Positions 23,228-33,986 of a DNA stretch of 64,000 nt are shown here, piece after piece; within the stretch, counting starts at the first letter, position 1, and each line of letters opens with the position of its first letter. Origin of the DNA: Cercophora sp. LCS_1. Its lineage: Eukaryota > Ascomycota > Sordariomycetes > Sordariales > Lasiosphaeriaceae. Made by a program: the position numbers and the translations under genes. The notes beneath the pieces were generated by a model. It saw nothing but the letters and a program-made list of their open reading frames with translations. It did not search any database and was not told the origin of the DNA. Location: positions 992,001-1,056,000 of the forward strand of contig JAPZLL010000010.1 of the NCBI GenBank assembly GCA_036250225.1, read 5' to 3'.

Positions 23228-23279
23228 TCACTGCAATTTCCCGCGCGAGGGGTTAAGTCGAAGTAGCCCCCAACCCTGG
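23228..23279. repeat. Imperfect direct repeat, copy 2
   Basis: This copy shares TCACTGCAATTT, CCGCGCGAGGGGTT, a GAAGT(G/A)GCCC core and AACCCTGG, in the same order, with copy 1 about 250 bp upstream. Confidence 0.6.
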
Positions 23280-23688
23280 TTGACAAGACACCAAACACAT
23301 CTCAGAACCAACTCTGGGTATTAAATCTATTCGCAAATAGGGTATCCGAGCTATTCCACATAGACCAAAATATTGCGTGAGCATCAAGACAGGTGCCGTT
23401 GAGAGCCTTGGTGGCATCCCTTCCCTTCCGTTTCAATGCCATTCCAATCCGTCCTTTCCGTTCCGTCCAGCGCCAATTCTCCCGAATCTATCCGGCCAAG
23501 TGCTTTTGACATCCACCATGATAGAGAAAAAGCATGTCCCGCCATGAATGTAAAGGAAATGATGAGTTTGCAAATACTGTTCGTGTGTTTGCCGCCGTAA
23601 GCAAGGTGTCCGCCTTTTTCCATCCTGTCCGCCAGAGAATGAAACCCGGAAATCTGCAAGGTGAGCCTCATGTTGAAGTTTCGCAGCT

Positions 23689-26114
23689 TCAGTTCGGTGT
23701 CCCCACGTCGGAGCTGCCGCTCCCAACATCCTTGAACGAATAAATCCTCACTTCGCCGTCCTCACTGCCGCTAGCCATGCGGCTGTCGCCGAGTCCGACG
23801 CATGTCACTGGACCCCTATGGCCTGTGAATGTGCCGTCACACTTTCCGCTGCGTGGTTCCCAGGACTTGACCATGCCGTCGTTCGCTCCGCTGATGACCC
23901 GGATCGTGTCGCCGGCCAGTGACCAGACGCCCTCGAGATGCCCAAACATCGTCTTGAGACACCTTCCCGTCGCGCTATCCCATAGCCGGATGGTGCTGTC
24001 CAGACCGCCGGTGAGGAAGTAGCGTGGTGGCAACGGGCGAGATAGGTCCGACGTAAACGACGGTCCATACAGCCCCCGTATCTCGTCCTCTCGTGGGCTG
24101 GATATGCACGCGGCCCGGTCGATCTGAGAAAAGGATATGGTTGGTGTGCCACTCCGACCGCTGTTGACCGATACGGCATCACTGTTGTCGGCTCCGTTGA
24201 TACCCGTCGTCAACTCATCATCGGGCTCGTATTCGGCCGGCAGCGGCATGACCTGCTGCACGTGGCCAACGTGTCCCTCAAACGTCCGGATCACCGTTTG
24301 GGAATCGAGGTCCCACATTTTGATGGTCGTGTCATCTGATGCTGACATGACTGTCCGGCTCGGGATGTCGAGGCGGGTGCAGTTCACCCAGTCGCTGTGC
24401 CCCTTCAAGCAAAACGTCTCCTTTGAGTTAAAGTCAAAAATCTTGACGCTCTTGTCCATGGAGCCGCTCGCAAGCAGCTGGGCCTCAAAGTGAACGCTAA
24501 TGACGCCATCGGTGTGTCCTTGAAGCGTCGAGATGCACTCGCCTGTGTGCCAGTTCCAGATCTTGATCGTGTCTGCCGACTGTTAGCTGATGTCGTGATT
24601 CATATTCCGCTCGGACAACATACTGTCAAGACTGCCGCTGATGAGTTTGGAGTCATCAAACTGCAACGCGCGGATGCCCGCCTGGTGGCCCCTGAGAGTG
24701 CGGATCTCCTCGCCCGTGTCAATGTTCCCTGGAGGGCCCGGGTTAGCATGGCTCGACCACAAGGATATGAGACGGCCTACAAATCTTGATGGTCGCATCG
24801 TAGGATCCCGATGCGAGGATGTTGTCGTCGAGCTGTAGACAAGTGACGCCGTTGGTGTGGCCCTTGAGAATGCGGATGTTGCATCGTCCGTACTTCCAGT
24901 TGTACCCCACCTGAGGACATGAGTCAGCACCCGTTCGTCCCAACCCAGCAACCCTGCATGAAACTCACCTGCCACCGGTCCTTGTAGACCGCCTTCCAGC
25001 TCCGCGTTTTCGGCTCGTGCTTCGCCTGGTGACCTTTGGCCCCGTTGACAACGACATTTGTCCTTTGCCGTTTGCCGACGGGAGATTCTCCCGATCCCCC
25101 TTCGTGAGCTCTCTTTCCTGGCAAATTGTGGCCGTTTTGTTCGGCGTGGGAGTCGTCCAGCTCTCGTACTCTTCCGTTCGGGTTGCTCTTCGCAAGCTGG
25201 CGCTGTCTGGTATAGTTGCGTAGCCTCTTCCGCTCGAGGAGAGGTAAGCCCCATCCGCACTTTGTGCATTTCCTGTTGACGTGCTGCTCGCACATCCGCA
25301 CCCAGACCGCATCGTCGTCGGCCAATTGTCGCCATCTTCGGCTAACCTGGGCAGCCTTGGTTAAGCTGACCGTGTCGAGGTAGCACAGGATCTTTTGGGA
25401 TATCTCGACCGGCAGGGCGGTAATGAAGTCGATCTTGAGAGCCTCGCTCACTTCTCGCGAGACGAGGGACAGCTGAGGGAAGCAGAGCTGCTGCAGGAGT
25501 CCCTGCAACATCAGCTCACGGTGTCGAGAAGGTGCGGCGGAAAACAGCGACCACACGTGTGTGATGGCTTGTTGGTCCTGTTTCTACTAGTCAGCACACG
25601 ACAGCAAGCCGCAACAGCGGAGAACGCTCACCGCAGAGCTCAGCTTGTCAAGCTCTCTCTGGATCATGACCATCTTGGCTTCGTCGGCGGCTCGTCGACA
25701 TTTGGAGTCGGGGCTGTGGCGGTAGCAGTACCGTGTGTTGGGGTCTTTGGCCTTGGCCGTCTCCTCGTTGTGTGACTTGCCGATCGGAGCATAGAGGCTG
25801 GGGATGTGCTCCTTGAGGAAAGGGGTAACCGTTTTGCTGATCAGTGTCGACGACATGTTTGTCACACTGTTCCGCGATCGATGCCGCTCCTCCTCCTCCG
25901 GCCGCAGACGCTTGCAATTCTGTCCCCTGTTCGGTCCAGCTCCTGAGCCAGCGTCTTGTACGACGGGGGGAGCTGGGGCACTTTTGTGCTGCGACGGGGT
26001 GTGGTGTGCTACTCGGTAAGCCGGGACGGCGTCATTTGATAGCGCATCGATGTCATCGTTCGTCGGGGGCGGCGGGCGACCGTTGGTAATCGAGGGATGG
26101 ACGGAGAGTTCCAT
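23689..26114 (-). CDS. scon-2: F-box/WD40 protein, sulfur controller SCON2 (SconB/Met30 orthologue)
   Basis: Five minus-strand exons (26114-25632, 25577-24969, 24910-24781, 24728-24624, 24572-23689) give 736 residues in one frame. The N-terminal part has the SCON2/SconB-specific segments [12 protein letters not shown] and [14 protein letters not shown]. An F-box lies at about 210-257 ([17 protein letters not shown]...[12 protein letters not shown]), with the Cys-containing [13 protein letters not shown] block after it. About seven WD40 repeats fill the rest, for example [27 protein letters not shown] and [15 protein letters not shown]. The Neurospora and Aspergillus orthologues are the substrate receptor of an SCF ubiquitin ligase that shuts off sulfur assimilation when sulfur is plentiful. 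The start is the first ATG in frame. An upstream coding exon cannot be excluded, because the frame stays open to about 26189. Confidence 0.93.
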
Positions 26115-28140
26115 GGGAACGGGGGGCGAAAGCCCTAGATTCGCCAGTCCTTGCGTCGTCGAGGTGTTAAATGGTGGCAGCCAGGGCACCAGGCATTGGG
26201 CTCGCTTGCCGGCCGTGTCAGGCTGAGGGCGATTGCGTGCTGACAGGGAGCACCGCGTGGAAGGCTCGGCTGTCTGGGAGAAGGGGTTCGAGACGGAGCG
26301 GTCAAGCAGTCACAACCAGTGCCAGGCCTGCTCGTCAATGCGATCCAACGACAGACGGGAGGGCGGTATGGACGGCCCGACCAGTGCGTAACGCGGAAAA
26401 CAGGCTGCGGTGCGCTGGGGGCGGGCAGGGGTTGCACGCAATGCCCGACGTACGATTCGCAATGTTCCGTATGGCGGGCTGGGCTCCAAGTGCCGACGAT
26501 CTGATATGGGGACGGCGAGATTGCGATAGCAGGCGGGAGATCGTGTCACTCCGCCCAGGCGGCGAGCGCGAGTCGTTTTGATGAGAGAAATATATCGCCC
26601 GTCCCCCTGTAGAGAGACACCCAGCAGCGATCGGAGCGGTCTGCCGTGGTGGTTGCTGGTCGGTGGCTGTTCTGGCGCCTGCGATAGTGACTCTGACCTT
26701 GATGCAAACCGATGGCACGATGGCGAAATCGTTGTTGAGTGGAGTGGTGGAGCTTTCCGATATCCAGCCGATGCAAGGCTCTGCGGTGCAAGGGCTCTTG
26801 GGTGCTTTGCCCCAAAAATTGCGTTATCGCTCGTCAGCTGAGCGGCCTTGGCACACCCTCAATGCGGGGAAAGTTTCTTCTGTTAGCGGCTCCGACTGCG
26901 ACCTGATCGGAGCACACTCTCAGATACAGGGCGCCAACCCACATCGCGTTGCCTCAAACCCGCCATATCGCGCCGCGTTTGGAATGGGCTGGATTTTATA
27001 ATCTGGGGTTGAAGTTAAACGTCGTCATTGCGCTTTTCAGCTCTCAAAGCTAGTAGGATCCCCCAGGTGATGGCTTCAAAATGTGCCTCCCAGGTATTTG
27101 CGGAAGCTGCCCATCGGATGCAGCCCCGCGCCCTAACGGCAAGCACCGAGCTTTGGCTTCCAGAAGGGGAATCGCCCTTTTCCTTGTCACGTGCAGCAGT
27201 TCATGACCAATGCCAAGCAGAAAACCTGTGTTTCCAGCGGTCGCGGTGCATAAAACGACTCTGGTAAAGATGGAGAGCATATTCTGCTCTCATTGAAGCT
27301 TCAGAGCAGCGCGTTGACAAGAGCTGGCGATAGTCTCCAATCTCGACAGGTTTTGTCGTCCCCGGATTGGGAATCCCTGGGCACCGATTCAGCTCGCTCG
27401 GCTCCGTTTACGGAACGCCTGTGCAAAATTCGACGTGGGGGTGCATCCCGCAGCACCCTCTTTCCCTCCGAGCTCCCAATTGCTATCTCGGCCAATCCGA
27501 GTCTGGATCTTGCAGGTTGCGCAGCTGACAAACAAGACAGGATCTAGAACCGCATTTTCTCGACAGCCCTCTACCAAGCTCGGCCCTCCCCGAATTTCTC
27601 GTCTTCGTCATCCATCCCACGTCGACAAGCGACATGATCTCACCCGCCCACGGTTCGATCCTTGTGCTTTTGTCTTGGCGTTTTCTTCGAAGAATCGAAA
27701 TCTCGTTGACCATGTTGGGAACCCCCAAAAGCTTATCCCATGCTATGCATCCCAACATCAAGTGAAGTTGGGGGCCGCGGGACGGTAATGCGGTCTTTCT
27801 GCCTCTCCTGCCAAGCGAGTTGCCAAGGTGTAATTGCATTACACACTATCAGGAGCAAGAGTTTCCCTCTCCTATCGGAGCTCTTCCACCCAGTTTTTCT
27901 CTCCTTTCCGGCTATCACGGCGGCGCCATCCGAGTTCTAGACCAGACATGCGCGTTGTAATGCGGAGCTAGGCAGTAGATCCTTTAGAAGCGGTCCGGGA
28001 GAGGCGTTCCTCGCCAACGGGATGGCTGCCTACTGCGTACGGGAGCATCGCGGCTCGGGAAGGGTACCCCCCTCGGTTGAGACGCTAGAAATCAGCTGGC
28101 CGACGGAGGGGCGAGAGAAGACCAAAAATATGTATAATTT
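26115..28140. other. Intergenic region, 2.0 kb
   Basis: This is the scon-2 upstream region and the 3' side of the next minus-strand gene. I looked for the palindromic ATGRYRYCAT element bound by CYS3-type regulators and saw no exact match. No gene is supported. Confidence 0.45.
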
Positions 28141-28971
28141 TCACGGTGGAGTGTTACTTGGGTCCCTTTGCGTACCAACTTCTCCCGTGTCATCTCGCGG
28201 TGTCCTGAGACACACGCAGCAATTGGTGAGACATGCAACAGTGCCCGCACCTATAACGAGCGGAACGCCGACCACCAAGAAAAAGAAGAACCCGAGACTT
28301 ATGCCCCCACCCCATTCACCCCGCCGCTCCCGCTGGGGATCCGATCCGGGAACCCACTGCACGATTCTCTCGTCGCCCTCGATCGCCGGGGGCTGGGGAC
28401 TCAGCGTCGGCATATCGGTGGGCTCCCATGATATGTGCCATGCTGGGAGCTTCGCCACGCTCAGCGTGGTCATCGACAGAAAGACAGCGCCGCTAGAGCT
28501 GGTCGAGCTGAGGAAGGCCTGTTCACACGAGGGCGACGGGTCGTCTCGGACGCCTTGGTACGGCATCGAGTAGCCTGGCGCGCAGCAGTAAGCCGTCGAG
28601 ACGTATGCTCTTGAGACGTAGGTTGTCGAGACGTTGGCCGCCGTCGTCGTCGTCGTCGTCGCTGCGCCAGAGAGCGTCGACGTGTGTCCTCGTCCCAGCC
28701 ACCACGCCGGCCAGCCCTGGAGACATACTGCCGGACTGAAGGCGAACTGGTCACCAGCGGGGGCAAGGCAGGCCGTGTAGCGCGGATCAGACGTGTTGGG
28801 AAGCAGGAAGGTGCTGGAGCTCGTGGTTCCATAGTCGCTGTACTGACTCACGGCCGTTATCAGGAGTGAAGAGCAGCTAGCAGGCTGAGGGAAGGGAGTC
28901 GCGAAGACGAGGATCGTCGCGGTGGCCGTCGGCGAAGAGGTAAAGGTTGTCATCATGGTTGAGAGTGCCAT
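28141..28971 (-). CDS. Single-pass membrane protein with Ser/Thr-rich ectodomain (orphan)
   Basis: One open exon encodes 276 residues. The first 215 or so are rich in Ser and Thr with scattered cysteines, including the short motif YCCAPGYS. This pattern is typical of fungal cell-surface proteins with a small Cys-rich extracellular part. Residues of about 225-250 (ISLGFFFFLVVGVPLVIGAG) form a strong transmembrane helix, followed by a Cys-rich, mostly polar tail of about 30 residues. No clear signal peptide is visible at the N-terminus, which starts MALSTMMTTFTSS. The gene is divergent from the HET gene, with about 500 bp between the starts. The function is unknown. Similar fungal proteins are sometimes suggested to be stress sensors. 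Confidence 0.65.
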   Translation of the reverse strand: MALSTMMTTFTSSPTATATILVFATPFPQPASCSSLLITAVSQYSDYGTTSSSTFLLPNTSDPRYTACLAPAGDQFAFSPAVCLQGWPAWWLGRGHTSTLSGAATTTTTTAANVSTTYVSRAYVSTAYCCAPGYSMPYQGVRDDPSPSCEQAFLSSTSSSGAVFLSMTTLSVAKLPAWHISWEPTDMPTLSPQPPAIEGDERIVQWVPGSDPQRERRGEWGGGISLGFFFFLVVGVPLVIGAGTVACLTNCCVCLRTPRDDTGEVGTQRDPSNTPP

Positions 28972-29477
28972 TTCTGTGCTCTGGATGGTACTGCTTCGTC
29001 TCGTGCTGCTGTTCGATGTTACGAAACGCTGGCCCCGATGTTTTTAAAAGAGCGGAAGGTTGAGATGCAAAGAGGCGTAAGTAAAGTGGCGGAGCGCCCT
29101 GCAAATTGTAGAAGGATTTCGGGTACGTGTTTGTGTTACCAGCTTGTTGGGGGAAGGTAGGCAGAAAACTTGTTGCCGGAGCTCCCATTTCGGCCCGCGA
29201 ATTGTCGAATAATGCCTTGCCGCCTGGTATGTGAGCGACGAACATTCGGGTAATAATGCTTTGGGCGGACATGGACAGGTGCAAAGAGTCAGTCCAGGAT
29301 ATCATAGACGGAATTATATCAATAGATTCAAAAACACCCGGCAATTCTTCGCCCACGTCCCTGTTTCAGACTCGGCCTCACTTCACTCTTTCTCCGACAA
29401 CCGCCTATTTCTTCTCCCAAGATGCGCGCCAAGAGAACTCCATCATCCTCTCTCCGACAAACTTCGACCAAGCAACC
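28972..29477. other. Shared upstream region of divergent genes
   Basis: The membrane protein (minus) and the HET gene (plus) are transcribed away from this 506-bp region. The HET frame stays open upstream to an ATG at 29256, so part of this could be coding. Confidence 0.5.
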
Positions 29478-31991
29478 ATGGTTGACCCGATCACTCGCAA
29501 TTCGCTCACTCCATTTTCTGTGGTTGCAGATGTCGCAATCCAGATGGGCATGGACCGGGTGCTGTTCTTCATTCTCGGGCCATGGCGACACGGAGCTGTT
29601 TTATGGCTCACGGTGGTGCCAATGTTCCTACTTCCTCCTTGGACTGCATTTGGGCTGACGCGGCTTTTGCTCATCTACGCCTATCTTCCGTCGATTTTCT
29701 CATTTGGAGGACTTGTTGTCCTGAGGTGCATTGACATCCTCACAGTCGTCGTCCTGCCGAGATTGGTAGCCACGTCACAAACAGGATACCCAAACCAAGA
29801 CCAGAGGCTCATGGCTGCCATGACGGCAAAGGGAGGATTGCTGTATTTCGCTGTGACCACCCTGCGCCGTTATGTCGACGTGGGCGTTGAGACGATCATC
29901 GAAGACCATCCCCGACAAACCTCGGTTCACTTGGTCGGGAACAGCACAAGAGTTGTGGTTCTGCCCAACCCAGTTAGCTATCACTTCTTCTTCAACCGTT
30001 TCGTCGGCCTATCGGCCATACTACTCGTCTCACTAGTCTTTCTCTCGTTTTTCTACACATACACGTCCGATCCCATCCGCCGTGCTGCTATATCAGCATT
30101 CATCAGCTCCTTTTTCCAACGCCTGCTCCGATGGCGACTCCAGCTGAAAGACATCTTCAAAGCTTTAAACCTCCTGCGCCGCATCTTCCTCAACAACAGG
30201 GCAACTTCTGGCCCCTCAGCATACCGATGCACCTCCCTCCCCAAAAACCACATCCGCCTCGCCACCCTCCATCCCGGAACAACCAACGCAATCCAGTGCT
30301 CCCTCCAACCCATCCATCTGGCGTCTCTACCTCCCTACGAAGCAATTTCCCACCGCTGGAACCCCGCCGACCCAACCGCCATCGTCCTCACCCCATCCCC
30401 AACGGAGCCAGGCCAAACCCTCCCCGTCTCATCCGCAATCTACAACCTCCTCCTCCACCTCCGCCACCCCACCACCCCACGCACAATCTGGCTCGACACA
30501 ATCTGCATCGGCCAATCCTCCACCACCGAAAAGGAAATCCAAGTATCCCACATGACAGACATCTACCGCAACGCAACCCGTGTCATCGCCTGGCTTGGTT
30601 CCTCCCCGCTCTCCCACGGCGGTCTAGCCTACCTCTCCGCCCTAGGGACTGACCAAGTCCCCACTCCCACCACCTGGCGAGGCAAGCTGAGACTCAACAC
30701 CGCCTGGTCGTCGGCTGTAGAAATAGCAGGCAACCCGTGGTTCACACGCGCCTGGGTGGTCCAAGGAGTCGCATGTGCCCAATCCCTGATTCTCATCACG
30801 GCAACCGAAACAGCGGACTGGCGGGGCGTTGCGGACGGCTTGATCCAATTCCGGGTTATGAGCCAAGACCCCGAACGGCTATTACAGGGGGGTTTCGACA
30901 AGAGTCTGCTGAAAAGAATCGATGCAGCCGCAAAGGGGTGCAGACATGCTACTGCGCTGGAGAATGTGCGGAGCTATTACCGCGGTGGAGATGGAGATGC
31001 GCAACTGGGTGTGTTGTTGAAGTATAGTCTTGGCGTGGAGTGCACGGAAAAAAGGGATCGAATTTATGCGTTGCTCGGGTTGGCGAGGGAGAGGGGTGTG
31101 ATGGATGTTGAGTATGGGACGGGGACAACAACGGGGATGGTTTTTGCGAGGGCGGCGGCGGCGGTGTTGAAGGAGAGTTTGGATGGGTGGTATTTGAGTG
31201 GACGAGGGTATGTGGGGGGGGTTTTGGAAGAGGAGGTGCCCAGCTGGGTGCCGGATTGGATGAGCAGGACGTTTGTGAATCATGTTGTGCAGGGCGAAGG
31301 ATACATGGCTGGGACAGGGTTTGCGAGCGTAGTTGATACGGAGGAGGTGGGGAATGGGATCCTGAGGATGAAGGGTGTTGTAGTGGATAAGATTACGTTG
31401 ATAGGGAGTATTTGGCCGTGGCCGGATGCTGAGACGCCATCGTGCTCTGCGAATCTGGGTCTGTTCAGGCGGGTGGCGAAATGCAGGAGGGAGGAGAGCG
31501 TGATGCTTGCTGGGCCGAATGAGCTGAAACGGAGGTATCCGTGGCTCCATGAGCTCGAGGAGGCCCTCTGGCGAACGAGGATGGGCAATCGGGCAGCGGT
31601 TGCGTGGGCACAGGGGCAGCATCGGAGGCCGTCGGACGCTGAATGGCTGGGTGTCCGGGCGGTGGTCATGGAGCAGGATTCCGGTGCGGGCTTTGACTTT
31701 GCCCGCCTTTGTGCTGCGTGGGGCTCACTGGGGCTGGGTATTGGAGGTAGGCGGCTGGTCGTGACGGAAAAGGGGTATCTTGGTGTGGTACCTCCTCTGT
31801 CTGAGGAGGGCGACTCCATCTGTGTTTTCTTCGGGGCATCTACCCCAACGGTACTGAGGGAGGGGAAGGAGTTAGATGGGAGATGGAATGGCAGCTTTAC
31901 TGTGGTCGGGTCTTGTTACGTCCACGGTGTCATGGATGGCGAGCTCGGGGTTGAGTTGAGGGGCCGGGGAAGCATGATCTCTTTGCGATAA
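29478..31991 (+). CDS. HET-domain (heterokaryon incompatibility) protein with N-terminal membrane helices
   Basis: A single exon encodes 837 residues from the ATG at 29478, which has a good context (CAACCATGG). The frame stays open to an earlier ATG at 29256, which would add 74 unpromising residues. The N-terminal 210 residues contain three or so strongly hydrophobic segments (near VLFFILGPW, LLLIYAYLPSIFSFGG and FVGLSAILLVSLVFLSFF). The HET domain starts around residue 280: PYEAISHRWN, then TIWLDTICIGQSS, HMTDIYRNATRVIAWLG and WFTRAWVVQG. The C-terminal half has the usual long variable region, including VPSWVPDWMS. HET proteins trigger cell death after fusion of genetically different hyphae. 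Codon usage shifts from C-rich to G-rich across the gene. A fragment of a second copy lies at 38887-39150. Confidence 0.93.
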   Translation: MVDPITRNSLTPFSVVADVAIQMGMDRVLFFILGPWRHGAVLWLTVVPMFLLPPWTAFGLTRLLLIYAYLPSIFSFGGLVVLRCIDILTVVVLPRLVATSQTGYPNQDQRLMAAMTAKGGLLYFAVTTLRRYVDVGVETIIEDHPRQTSVHLVGNSTRVVVLPNPVSYHFFFNRFVGLSAILLVSLVFLSFFYTYTSDPIRRAAISAFISSFFQRLLRWRLQLKDIFKALNLLRRIFLNNRATSGPSAYRCTSLPKNHIRLATLHPGTTNAIQCSLQPIHLASLPPYEAISHRWNPADPTAIVLTPSPTEPGQTLPVSSAIYNLLLHLRHPTTPRTIWLDTICIGQSSTTEKEIQVSHMTDIYRNATRVIAWLGSSPLSHGGLAYLSALGTDQVPTPTTWRGKLRLNTAWSSAVEIAGNPWFTRAWVVQGVACAQSLILITATETADWRGVADGLIQFRVMSQDPERLLQGGFDKSLLKRIDAAAKGCRHATALENVRSYYRGGDGDAQLGVLLKYSLGVECTEKRDRIYALLGLARERGVMDVEYGTGTTTGMVFARAAAAVLKESLDGWYLSGRGYVGGVLEEEVPSWVPDWMSRTFVNHVVQGEGYMAGTGFASVVDTEEVGNGILRMKGVVVDKITLIGSIWPWPDAETPSCSANLGLFRRVAKCRREESVMLAGPNELKRRYPWLHELEEALWRTRMGNRAAVAWAQGQHRRPSDAEWLGVRAVVMEQDSGAGFDFARLCAAWGSLGLGIGGRRLVVTEKGYLGVVPPLSEEGDSICVFFGASTPTVLREGKELDGRWNGSFTVVGSCYVHGVMDGELGVELRGRGSMISLR

Positions 31992-32573
31992 TGAGCATCT
32001 TGCCCCCAAGCATGTAGGAAAAATGGTGGGGTTATTCCAGGGCATTGGGAGGAGTCTATCTCCACATAGTTAACTCGCCTGATGAGGACATCGGTACCTA
32101 TTTGATTGGCCAATTGGTGACACTTCTTGAAAGCTATTCAAAGATAAAGCAAACAACCTGTTGACACATTCCACTCTCAGACAAATCAAGGATTGCAACC
32201 AAAATCTAAGCACGAGACAATTCACTGGTTGTAGGAGAAGCATAATCGCTTTGCAGTGACAGCAGCTGTGCCTGTGAGCTCTTGACAACTCTGGGGAGTT
32301 CATCCTTGATACAGAAGTCGCTTGGAAGCAAAGCCTGGACTCGTGTATCCCTGCGTTCTCTGTGTCCAGGCCCATTAGACTCATGACACGCAAGCAAGCA
32401 ACGAGAGACGGCTGCAGCTCATCAGATACCAGAGTATGGCTTGGGTCAGGATATTTGTTTAGATCTACGAGCTACGTGGGCCGGCCCGATTGCCAGCACC
32501 ACAGTTGCATCAACTATTGGCTTTGCTGCCGGAAATAAAAGTGGAAGTACGTTGTCCAAAGGAATACACACCT
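31992..32573. other. Intergenic region downstream of the HET gene
   Basis: This is the 3' flank of the HET gene. No gene or repeat was recognised. Confidence 0.5.
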
Positions 32574-32639
32574 GCAGCTGTGCCCTTTCTTTGCGAGTCC
32601 CCGACCAATAAAGCACGCTCTGTTATCTTCTGCGTCTGC
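32574..32639 (+). repeat. Duplicated non-coding block, copy A
   Basis: These 66 bp match 39363-39428 at roughly 80% by eye, without gaps. Shared landmarks are TTGCGAGTC, CCAATAAAGCA, GTTATCT and GTCTGC. Confidence 0.7.
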
Positions 32640-32703
32640 CAGGTACAGCACCAGAAAAGAAGACACACACAGGACACAAAAATCTAGCTAATATACCAGC
32701 TAG

Positions 32704-32935
32704 AATAAAAACGACTCCAAACGCAAGCATCAAAAATAAGGGTATTGTCTACGGTTACGAGAACCGGGTTAAGATTGACTGGGGTTGGGTCACGTTCCTG
32801 GCAGCTGAGATTCTACTTTCGTACATCTTCCTTGCTGCAACTGTTTACAGGACGATCAAGCTTAAAACACTAGTGCTCAAGAGCTCCGAGCTTCCTGCTA
32901 CTGCTGCCAAGCCTGGTCTCGGCTATTGCTACCGG
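32704..32935 (+). pseudogene. Relic of the last exon of a DUF3176 gene
   Basis: This segment aligns with the final exon of the intact DUF3176 gene (from 42354). By eye, the first 189 bp have about 38 mismatches (near 80% identity), and the encoded residues are also about 80% identical over the same frame, including AEILLSYIFLAATVYRTI. Similarity fades after KSSEL. The upstream exons and any start codon are missing; the ATG of the intact copy's exon reads ATA here. It is a truncated, non-functional remnant. Confidence 0.85.
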
Positions 32936-33010
32936 TTAGGGGGAAGTGGTTCGGAGGGAAACCCAGGTGATGCGGCGGTGTATAGTCACGGTTCAGCCTG
33001 ATGCGGGCCA

Positions 33011-33907
33011 TCAGGTACTCGCAAGCAACCCCTCCACCACCGCCGCGGCATTTCCCATCAACGCCTTCACCTCCTCATCCCAGTCCCCCTCGCCACTCAC
33101 CCCCCTCAGCCTCTCGGCCCACAACGCCCACCTCTCCTTCGTCAACCCCTTCCCCTCCTCCCACAACCCCGTCCCCCAATCCAACGTCCTGGCAAAATGC
33201 TCCCTCAGATACCCCGTCTCCACCTCCCACAAGACGTGGGCCCCAAACTTCAACCAAGTCGCCGCAACCCTCACATCCACCTCCCAAACCTCCCTCTTAC
33301 TCAACCCCTCCCCATCATCCCCTTGTGTATCCTCGGGTGCCCCCTCCTCCAACGCATTCCTACAAGCATAAAACACATTGATCGGATGAACCTCCCCCTC
33401 CTTCCCCCAGTCGTTCAGAAACTTCGCCGAGAACTCGGCAAACGTGGGGAACTGCTCTGCTTTCTCATCCCCGTGCCGGAACCGATCGCGGTTCGCCTCG
33501 AGGCCATCATGAAAATCCCGCCATGACCAGCTAAAGCGGGGTAGCGAGGACCAGACGAGATGCCCGGAGGGGGAGGTATGGCTGCTGAGATCGTGGGCGG
33601 CGTAGGGGTCGGCAGGGTCGATGTTGGAGGGCAGAGTGGGTGGATGGGAAGCGATGGCGCGCAGGAGGGAGAGAGTGGGGGTGTGGGTGGTCCGGGATTG
33701 GGCGGTGGGGATGAGAATGGTGTCCCAGAGTTGCCAGAGGGCGGAGGCGGGGTTGGGGGAGGTGGTGGCGGTGGTGACGAGTGAGGAGGCGATGGTGGTT
33801 AGCCTGTTGTTGTTGCGTTCCGAGTCGGGCGTCGAGAAGAGGGGCGCGACGATTGAGGTGAAGGGGTTGGGGGGGTTTGTGCCAGGGGCTTCAATGATTG
33901 TGCTCAT
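33011..33907 (-). CDS. DUF3632 family protein
   Basis: A single exon encodes 298 residues from the only ATG in frame, at 33907. The frame remains open further upstream through a hexanucleotide repeat to a GTG, so an unusual start is possible but unlikely. The sequence is cytosolic and helical, with LPRFSWSWRDFHDGLE, AEFSAKFLNDWGK, INVFYACRNALEEG and AATWLKFGAHVLWE. This layout (one conserved Trp-rich core and a run of helices) fits the fungus-specific DUF3632 family. The family has no assigned function but is common near secondary-metabolism and HET loci. There is no signal peptide or membrane segment. Confidence 0.75.
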   Translation of the reverse strand: MSTIIEAPGTNPPNPFTSIVAPLFSTPDSERNNNRLTTIASSLVTTATTSPNPASALWQLWDTILIPTAQSRTTHTPTLSLLRAIASHPPTLPSNIDPADPYAAHDLSSHTSPSGHLVWSSLPRFSWSWRDFHDGLEANRDRFRHGDEKAEQFPTFAEFSAKFLNDWGKEGEVHPINVFYACRNALEEGAPEDTQGDDGEGLSKREVWEVDVRVAATWLKFGAHVLWEVETGYLREHFARTLDWGTGLWEEGKGLTKERWALWAERLRGVSGEGDWDEEVKALMGNAAAVVEGLLAST

Positions 33908-33950
33908 CTCAATGCGGGGCGGGCGTTGAGCGGAGAGGTATGTTGTTTTG

Positions 33951-33986
33951 GCGGTTGCGGTTGCAGTTGCGGTTGTGGTTGCGGTC
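33951..33986. repeat. Hexanucleotide repeat (GCGGTT)6, imperfect
   Basis: Six units of GCGGTT with two single-base variants lie in the leader of the DUF3632 gene, 44 nt before its ATG. Confidence 0.85.

Larger units (their letters stand above)
21981..23688. other. Intergenic region, 1.7 kb
   Basis: This is the upstream region of the GMC gene plus the 3' UTR of scon-2. It contains a C16 tract and an imperfect direct repeat, both listed separately. No gene is supported. Confidence 0.5.

Noticed and set aside
26115..27000. CYS3-type binding site (ATGRYRYCAT) upstream of scon-2
   Set aside because: Such a site is expected from Neurospora knowledge, but I saw no exact match by eye.
27650..27662. 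tRNA B-box-like word GGTTCGATCC
   Set aside because: The five-base-pair T-stem fails to pair, and there is no cloverleaf upstream.
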